Below are positions 59,041 through 64,000 of a DNA stretch of 64,000 nucleotides, in pieces. Origin of the DNA: an uncultured Eubacteriales bacterium (GTDB lineage: Bacteria > Bacillota > Clostridia > Oscillospirales > CAG-272); NCBI GenBank assembly GCA_934365155.1, contig CAKRMZ010000004.1:1-64000 (forward strand), written 5' to 3'. Position 1 is the stretch's first letter. Every line of letters begins with the position of its first letter. Under the pieces are notes generated by a model, which ran no database searches, was not told the DNA's origin, and worked only from the letters and a program-made list of their open reading frames with translations. Made by a program: the position numbers and the translations under genes.

Positions 59041-59087
59041 TTGACTGTATAGTTACTATATAGTATACAATACCATGAGTATACAAT
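59041..59087 (+). promoter_or_regulatory. control region of the second ABC exporter with repeated MerR-like sites
   Basis: TTGACT (59041-59046) and TATACA (59064-59069) are spaced by 17 bases. The spacer contains TATAGTTACTATATAG, and TGTATA...TATACA brackets it. AGTATACAAT occurs twice as direct repeats (59062-59071 and 59078-59087) with a 16-base period. This is a plausible binding region for the divergent MerR protein. MerR promoters often have longer (19-20 base) spacers, which is not seen for this pair of boxes. Confidence 0.55.
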
Positions 59088-59120
59088 TTCGTCAAGAAAT
59101 CGGAGGAAATTATTTGTTTT

Positions 59121-60854
59121 ATGAAACTAATCTTACGGTTTTTGAAACCGCACCGAAAGCTGTGCGTTTTCACAACCTTGTTTATGGCGCTGGATATGGT
59201 AGGGATGATGCTGATTCCCACCTATGCTGCCGAAATGCTGAATAAAGGTTCTTCTGCCGTCACCGGCTTTAGCGAGCTTCTGAACACCGGCATCAAAATG
59301 CTTGTCGCAGCGGCAATAGCCGGAGCCGGCGCCATCATCGGCGGATATGTTTGCGCAAAGCTCGCGGCAAGAGTCGGCGCAGATATCCGCAAGGCGCTCT
59401 ATAAAAAATCGCTTGCACTCTCCGTCTATGATTTTCAGACCTTCGGCACGGCATCCATGACCACCCGAACCGTTTCCGACGTGGCAACCGTTCAGTTTGC
59501 CGTCGTCAGCATTTTTCAGATGATGCTGCCCGTTCCGATCATTTTTGTTGCGGCAATCGTCCTGACGTTTATGAAGGATCGGCTTATCGGTTTTGTGCTG
59601 CTCGCGGTGCTCGCAGTAATCGTTTTGATTGCAAATTTTATCATGCGAAGCGCATCGCCGCTTTTTCGGAAACTGCAAGGGCTGCTTGATAAAATGAGCA
59701 CGATTCTGCTCGAAAATATCACCGGTGTTCGTGTTGTCCGTGCGTTCAACAAGCAGGAACACGAAACCGAAAGACTGAACGCATCCTTCCGCGACTACAA
59801 AACGACATCCGTCAAAGCCAACCGAATGTTTGCGGGGCTTGACTCGCTGACAAATTTTTCAATCAACCTTTTTGTCGTGCTTGTCTATTGGATCAGCGGC
59901 AGCCGCATCGTTTCGGGAGTGTTCGGCGACGGCGATATCGTGGCAATTATCGAATATGCCATTATGGCGCTGTTCAGCGTGATGATGGCGCAGTTTGTAA
60001 TCCTCTCATTCCCGCGCGCGATGGAATGTTTGAACCGAATCAACGAAGTTTTGTCATACACCCCCGGAATCAAGGACAAAAAGGAAAGCGACATATCGCT
60101 TACCGAGCAAGAAAATGTTCTCGCCTTTGAAAATGTGTCCTTCCGCTATGCCGATTCCGACGAATACACACTAAAAGGCCTTGGTTTTATCTGCAAAAAG
60201 GGGCAAACCACTGCAGTAATCGGCGGGACAGGAAGCGGCAAATCCACCGTTGCGTCCCTGATGCTCCGCTTCAACGATGTTACCGACGGACGCATTACGC
60301 TCGGCGGAGCGGACATCCGCGACATGCCGCAAAGACAGCTCCACGAGAATATTTCCTATGTGCAACAGCGCGCATGGCTGTTTTCGGGTACAATTGCCGA
60401 AAACCTTCGCTACGGGAACAACTCCGCCACCGATGAAGAGCTGATGCATGCGCTGGATATTGCGCAGGCGGGAGATTTTGTCCGCGCGCTGCCCAAGGGA
60501 CTGAATTCCTTTGTGGCGCAGGGCGGAACAAACTTTTCGGGCGGTCAGAAGCAACGCCTTTCAATTGCCCGTGCCATTGTAAAAGATCCCCGGCTTTACA
60601 TTTTTGACGACAGTTTTTCCGCTCTCGATTTCAAGACCGACGCCGCGCTCCGCAAAGCCCTCTTGAAAGAAAAAAGCGACAAAGCAATCGTTATTATCGC
60701 ACAGAGAGTCAGCTCCATTCAGCACGCCGATCAGATCATTGTCTTAAACGAGGGCGCACCAGTCGGTATCGGCAAACATGAAGAGCTGCTCCGGAGCTGT
60801 GACATATACCGAGAGATATACGAATCCCAGACAAAGGAGGTAGACGAAAGATGA
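59121..60854 (+). CDS. ABC exporter half-transporter, degenerate-site subunit (second exporter)
   Basis: A 577-residue type IV ABC exporter subunit: six-helix membrane domain (1-315) and ATPase domain (330-577). Walker A is GGTGSGKST (near 368), the signature NFSGGQKQR (near 471) is canonical, Walker B YIFDDSFSALD (near 494) has Asp for the catalytic Glu, and the switch histidine is Gln in IIAQRVSS. It mirrors the subunit at 5937-7658. The ATG is 14 bases after GGAGG, longer than normal, so weak translation or leader structure may matter. It overlaps the next gene by four bases. Confidence 0.9.
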   Translation: MKLILRFLKPHRKLCVFTTLFMALDMVGMMLIPTYAAEMLNKGSSAVTGFSELLNTGIKMLVAAAIAGAGAIIGGYVCAKLAARVGADIRKALYKKSLALSVYDFQTFGTASMTTRTVSDVATVQFAVVSIFQMMLPVPIIFVAAIVLTFMKDRLIGFVLLAVLAVIVLIANFIMRSASPLFRKLQGLLDKMSTILLENITGVRVVRAFNKQEHETERLNASFRDYKTTSVKANRMFAGLDSLTNFSINLFVVLVYWISGSRIVSGVFGDGDIVAIIEYAIMALFSVMMAQFVILSFPRAMECLNRINEVLSYTPGIKDKKESDISLTEQENVLAFENVSFRYADSDEYTLKGLGFICKKGQTTAVIGGTGSGKSTVASLMLRFNDVTDGRITLGGADIRDMPQRQLHENISYVQQRAWLFSGTIAENLRYGNNSATDEELMHALDIAQAGDFVRALPKGLNSFVAQGGTNFSGGQKQRLSIARAIVKDPRLYIFDDSFSALDFKTDAALRKALLKEKSDKAIVIIAQRVSSIQHADQIIVLNEGAPVGIGKHEELLRSCDIYREIYESQTKEVDER

Positions 60855-62662
60855 GTCAAGATCAGAAAAACGATACGGTCATAGAAAAAGATGCACCGAA
60901 ACACGCCATGCAAACCGCACGACGCCTGTTCGGGCAGTTAAAAAATCAGAAAGTCCGTCTGATCGTCGTCATTTTTTCCGTCATTATTGCAACCGCTCTG
61001 AACATCCTGACGCCGTATTTCAGCGCCGATGTTATAGATTCTCTGATTGCTGCAGTCAAAACGGCAATTTCGACAGGCAGCCGTTTCAGCATCCCGTGGG
61101 AACCGCTGGGTAGACAACTCGTTATCATATCGATAATGTACGCCGCACAGACAGCATTCTACTTCTTTCAGTCCTTTCTCATGGCAAGCGTTGCCGAAAA
61201 GCTGATTCTGACTCTCCGTGAGCAAATCAGTGATAAAATTCACAAATTGCCCTTAAAATTTTTCGACAGCAATAAGCCCGGTGAAATTCTTTCCAAGGTC
61301 ACAAGTGACCTTGACAAAATTTCCGAGACGCTGCAAACCGGCCTTCTGCGGTTTATCACATCCATCGGAACGATCATCGGTTCCTTGGTCTTCATGCTTT
61401 ATTTCAGTCCGCTTCTCACGTTGATTTTCATTGTATTTACAGCGGTAAGCTTTATCATCACAAAGCTTGTCGCGAGCAAAAACCTTGATCTTTCCTCCGA
61501 GAGACAAGAGAAGGTTTCCGTTCTGACCGGGCTTGCCGAAGAATATTACACCGGTAGAAACGTCATTAAGGCTTACAATAATGAAGAAAGCAGCATGGCG
61601 ACAATGAACCGAGCAATTGAGGATGTTGCCGCAGCCAACGAGAAAACAGACTTTTTAACCAACAGCGTCAACCCCAGTATTCGCTTCTTATCAAGGCTTT
61701 CGCAGGCGGTCATTCTTTTGATCGGTTGCAACCGCATGATAAAGGGATTCATGACATTCGGTGCGATTCAAGCCTATTTTCAGTATATGGGAATGTGTTC
61801 CGAGCCGCTGACGGAAGCGGCATATATGATAAATGCCATGCAATCGGCGTTCGCCTCGGCCGAGAGAACGTTTGAGTTTTTGGATGACGCGGAAGAAATC
61901 AAGGACACCGATCATCCCGTCCCCTTAGAGCGCGCAAAAGGGATCGTTACTTTTGAAAACGTCAGTTTCGGATATTCCCCCGATAAAATCCTCATGAAAA
62001 ACATCAGTTTTACCGCAAAACAGGGACAAAAGGTTGCCATTGTCGGTGCAACCGGTGCCGGAAAAACAACACTGATCAATCTCCTGATGCGCTTTTATGA
62101 AGTCGGCGACGGCAGAATCACAGTCGATGGGATTCGGGCTACCGACCTCACGCGAAAAACGCTGCGAAGCAATTTCGGTATGGTCCTGCAGGACACCTGG
62201 CTCTTCCATGGCACCATTGCCGAAAACATCGCCTACGGCAAAGAGAACGCAACCCGCGCCGAGATCGAGGCGGCGGCCAAAATGGCAAAAATTCATTACT
62301 TTATCAAAACCTTGCCACAGGGATATGATACGGTGTTAGATAACGACGCCGCCAATATCTCCGTCGGGCAAAGACAACTTCTGACAATTGCTCGGGTATT
62401 CCTTTGCAATCCGCCGATTCTGATTCTTGACGAAGCAACGTCAAGCGTAGACACGAGAACCGAGGCGGAAATCGGCAAAGCAATGGCCTCGCTCATGGCA
62501 GGCAGAACCTCTTTTGTCATCGCACACCGGCTTTCCACGATCCGCGATGCGGACTGCATTCTATACATGGAAAACGGCAATATCATCGAGCAAGGCAACC
62601 ACACAGAGCTGCTGAAAAAAGGCGGCGCCTACGCCGCGCTGTATAACAGTCAGTTTGAATAA
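60851..62662 (+). CDS. ABC exporter half-transporter, catalytic-site subunit (second exporter)
   Basis: A 603-residue partner with membrane helices to about 345 and an ATPase domain. Walker A is GATGAGKTT (near 398), Walker B ILILDEATSSVD (near 525) has the catalytic Glu, the switch His is in IAHRLST, and the signature is altered to NISVGQRQ (near 502). The complementary changes fit a heterodimer with one degenerate site, as in the first exporter. AAAGGAGG precedes ATG within the ATGA overlap. It is probably induced by the divergent MerR regulator. No terminator of convincing strength was found directly after. Confidence 0.9.
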   Translation: MSQDQKNDTVIEKDAPKHAMQTARRLFGQLKNQKVRLIVVIFSVIIATALNILTPYFSADVIDSLIAAVKTAISTGSRFSIPWEPLGRQLVIISIMYAAQTAFYFFQSFLMASVAEKLILTLREQISDKIHKLPLKFFDSNKPGEILSKVTSDLDKISETLQTGLLRFITSIGTIIGSLVFMLYFSPLLTLIFIVFTAVSFIITKLVASKNLDLSSERQEKVSVLTGLAEEYYTGRNVIKAYNNEESSMATMNRAIEDVAAANEKTDFLTNSVNPSIRFLSRLSQAVILLIGCNRMIKGFMTFGAIQAYFQYMGMCSEPLTEAAYMINAMQSAFASAERTFEFLDDAEEIKDTDHPVPLERAKGIVTFENVSFGYSPDKILMKNISFTAKQGQKVAIVGATGAGKTTLINLLMRFYEVGDGRITVDGIRATDLTRKTLRSNFGMVLQDTWLFHGTIAENIAYGKENATRAEIEAAAKMAKIHYFIKTLPQGYDTVLDNDAANISVGQRQLLTIARVFLCNPPILILDEATSSVDTRTEAEIGKAMASLMAGRTSFVIAHRLSTIRDADCILYMENGNIIEQGNHTELLKKGGAYAALYNSQFE

Positions 62663-63042
62663 AGGCTCGAAATTCGGAATGCAAAATAAAAACCTCGCCG
62701 TAAGCGGAGTTGTTATAGGGAATTATTAAAACTAAATTATAGAATTGCGCTTTCAAACGATAACAAAAGGCTTTCAGAGGTTTTGAAGAGACACCAAACA
62801 ACGGGGTCGTTTTCTATATATGGTGCGGAAAGGTATAGAAAATGAGTAAAATGAAACGAATTGTGGGTAAATTTTTGAATTTTTGTAATTTCACGCAAAG
62901 GTGTGGCATACAGGCTTGATTTTTTGCTAAAAATATGCTAATATATAAAAGACAAAACGTATCATATATTGATACGCGGAACTATTAACGCCGAATAACC
63001 TGCAAAAAAATGCAAAACACAGGCAAAAGGAGTTGACAAGGT
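62663..63042. other. intergenic region with promoter and small dyad before the leader peptide
   Basis: After the exporter come about 250 bases in which I see no gene. Then there is a promoter, TTGATT (62916-62921) and TAATAT (62939-62944) with a 17-base spacer, followed by a dyad CGTATCA-TATAT-TGATACG (62958-62976) near the start of the transcript. This could be an operator or the first hairpin of a leader RNA. The leader peptide ORF starts 66 bases later, after AAAGGAG. Confidence 0.65.
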
Positions 63043-63138
63043 ATGACAAGTCTGCGACAATCATTAGCAAGTAAGCAAGACGTAAGTCTGCCCTTTGGGG
63101 CGAATATATTGAGCTTTAACGCACTGCTGCATAGGTAA
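63043..63138 (+). CDS. 31-codon leader peptide upstream of an attenuator
   Basis: ATG (63043) opens 31 codons ending at TAA (63136-63138). The peptide starts MTSLRQSLASKQDVSL and ends FNALLHR. AAAGGAG lies ten bases upstream. Its last five codons form most of the 5' arm of a terminator hairpin and its stop codon falls in the loop. This geometry is typical of a translated leader that controls read-through into the next gene. I do not recognise the peptide family. No run of a single amino acid suggests amino-acid starvation control, so ribosome stalling by a drug or other signal is an alternative. Confidence 0.7.
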   Translation: MTSLRQSLASKQDVSLPFGANILSFNALLHR

Positions 63139-63172
63139 TAGCCTATGGGACGGTGCGATTTTGTTTTTATTA
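63120..63172 (+). terminator. attenuator hairpin overlapping the leader peptide end
   Basis: The arm CGCACTGCTGCATAGG (63120-63135) pairs with CCTATGGGACGGTGCG (63142-63157) at 14 of 16 positions around the loop TAATAG, followed by ATTTTGTTTTTATT. It lies 19 bases before the ribosome site and start of the downstream gene, with no other gene between. It would end transcription unless the leader ribosome or another factor prevents folding. Confidence 0.75.
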
Positions 63173-63191
63173 AAACGAAAAAGGAGGAAAA

Positions 63192-64000
63192 ATGGAAAAA
63201 GAATTAACTTCTCAGACAAAATTTACAAACCGTTACTTGAAGGACATCGAACAATGGAGAGAGCGCGAAGTCAACGGTTACAACCGCAAGGTGGGTTTTG
63301 AACTGTCCGAAGCGTGGACGGGCGCTGTTATCGTATTTGCGTTGATGTTCACCGTCCTCGGGTATGCGTGGGCGTTCATCGCTACGGCATTGCCCGATTC
63401 TGTCGGCGCTACGTTAAAAGCATGTATAGGCGTCGGGGTTTATCTGATTTTCACGGCTTTGGTTGCGGTTTTTATGTCGAAGAAAAATCTGAAAAAATTC
63501 GTCGAAGTAAATCGCGGAGAGGTCGGGCACCGGGGAGAACCGTATTATAAAAAGATCGTTATTATGATTCCCGTGTCGCTCTTAATAGGCGTAGCCGTAA
63601 ATGTTTGCCTGTGGTTTTTCGCGGTCAAAGACGTTAACAACTTCACTACTGATACCATGGGAACTCTTCAGCCGATTATCTGCGCGATACTGTATCCGTT
63701 CTTTTATTATCTTTCGACTTTGGTTTGCCTTTCGGGCTTACAGAAAAGAACCTGCCCGGTTTGCAGGCGTTTCGACAGCGTTGTGACGAAAAACACCGCA
63801 AGATACGGCAAAAAGCGCGAAGGTATGGAGCACGTAACAAAAACTCAGACGAAAAAGGTCGGAGAGAAGCAAACGATCGCAAGATATTCCGATGGGTCTA
63901 CCCGTGTGGTTTCCTCAGAACCGATTTACGCGAACGTAGTCGTTGACGAGTACGACGTCGAATACGGAACGGTTATGAGCGATTATATTACCTATTGCCG
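63192..64000 (+). CDS. multi-pass membrane protein with zinc-ribbon-like CxxC, cut by window end
   Basis: ATG 63192 follows AAAGGAGG and opens a frame that runs to the window end without a stop (269 complete codons seen). An N-terminal charged stretch of about 45 residues is followed by four membrane helices (about 45-70, 75-97, 120-145 and 157-178). Then RTCPVCRRF has one CxxC pair near residue 185, and a further Cys lies at the end (ITYC), so a split zinc ribbon may follow. After the CxxC the polypeptide is soluble and rich in Lys, Thr and Val. I do not recognise the family. Expression is probably gated by the attenuator just upstream. Confidence 0.75.
   Translation, partial: MEKELTSQTKFTNRYLKDIEQWREREVNGYNRKVGFELSEAWTGAVIVFALMFTVLGYAWAFIATALPDSVGATLKACIGVGVYLIFTALVAVFMSKKNLKKFVEVNRGEVGHRGEPYYKKIVIMIPVSLLIGVAVNVCLWFFAVKDVNNFTTDTMGTLQPIICAILYPFFYYLSTLVCLSGLQKRTCPVCRRFDSVVTKNTARYGKKREGMEHVTKTQTKKVGEKQTIARYSDGSTRVVSSEPIYANVVVDEYDVEYGTVMSDYITYC

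Noticed and set aside
1..64000. CRISPR arrays, insertion sequences and attachment sites
   Set aside because: No spaced direct repeats, transposase motifs or paired terminal repeats were seen; the only tandem repeats are coding ones.

Overview
The window looks like a chromosomal segment from a spore-forming, Gram-positive Clostridia-type bacterium of moderate G+C. The signs are AGGAGG-type ribosome sites, many TTGACA/TATAAT promoters, frequent TTG starts, S-layer homology (SLH) domains, spore-germination proteins (YpeB- and SleB-like) and a noc-soj-spo0J partition cluster. No rRNA, CRISPR array, transposase or clear prophage was seen. The partition genes with three parS-like sites (36.6-39.9 kb) suggest the segment lies near the replication origin. 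The species cannot be named from sequence reading alone.

Layout. 0-5.4 kb: tRNA-Val, alaS, tRNA-Leu, then an aminotransferase/RraA-like pair. 5.4-9.5 kb: a MarR regulator with a 42-bp palindromic operator driving a heterodimeric ABC exporter. 9.5-16.1 kb: ypeB and a minus-strand catabolic operon (two tandem GH109-like Gfo/Idh proteins, a class V PLP enzyme, an M20 amidohydrolase). 16.6-26.4 kb: five related secreted NlpC/P60-type proteins and one stalk-like surface protein. One paralogue has lost both catalytic residues, and the family uses three different C-terminal anchors. 26.6-34.6 kb: a carbohydrate region with a solute-binding lipoprotein, a third Gfo/Idh protein, an acetyltransferase, an arabinose/fucose-isomerase-like protein, an amidohydrolase and an FGGY kinase. 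34.7-43.4 kb: upp, a lipoprotein, a MORN-repeat membrane protein, spo0J, soj, noc and a sugar-nucleotide transferase fusion.

43.5-51.2 kb: a small membrane protein, a CAP-domain protein, a cytidylate-kinase-like protein, a second MarR unit with two acetyltransferases, rsmG, ruvX, a PfkB-fold protein with a broken catalytic motif, tRNA-Met and an endolysin-like NlpC/P60-SLH protein. 51.3-57.8 kb: a sortase-type surface protein, a DUF4430 lipoprotein, two membrane glycosyltransferases and a SleB-like hydrolase. 57.9-62.7 kb: tRNA-Gln, then a MerR regulator divergent from a second heterodimeric ABC exporter. 62.9-64 kb: a promoter, a 31-codon leader peptide whose stop codon lies in the loop of a terminator hairpin, and a membrane protein with a zinc-ribbon-like CxxC that runs off the end.

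The strongest candidates for new biology are the NlpC/P60 array with its inactive member and the leader-peptide attenuator at 63.0-63.2 kb. Secondary points are the pseudokinase beside ruvX, the two MarR dyads and the parS cluster. All functions are read from motifs; nothing was searched or computed.
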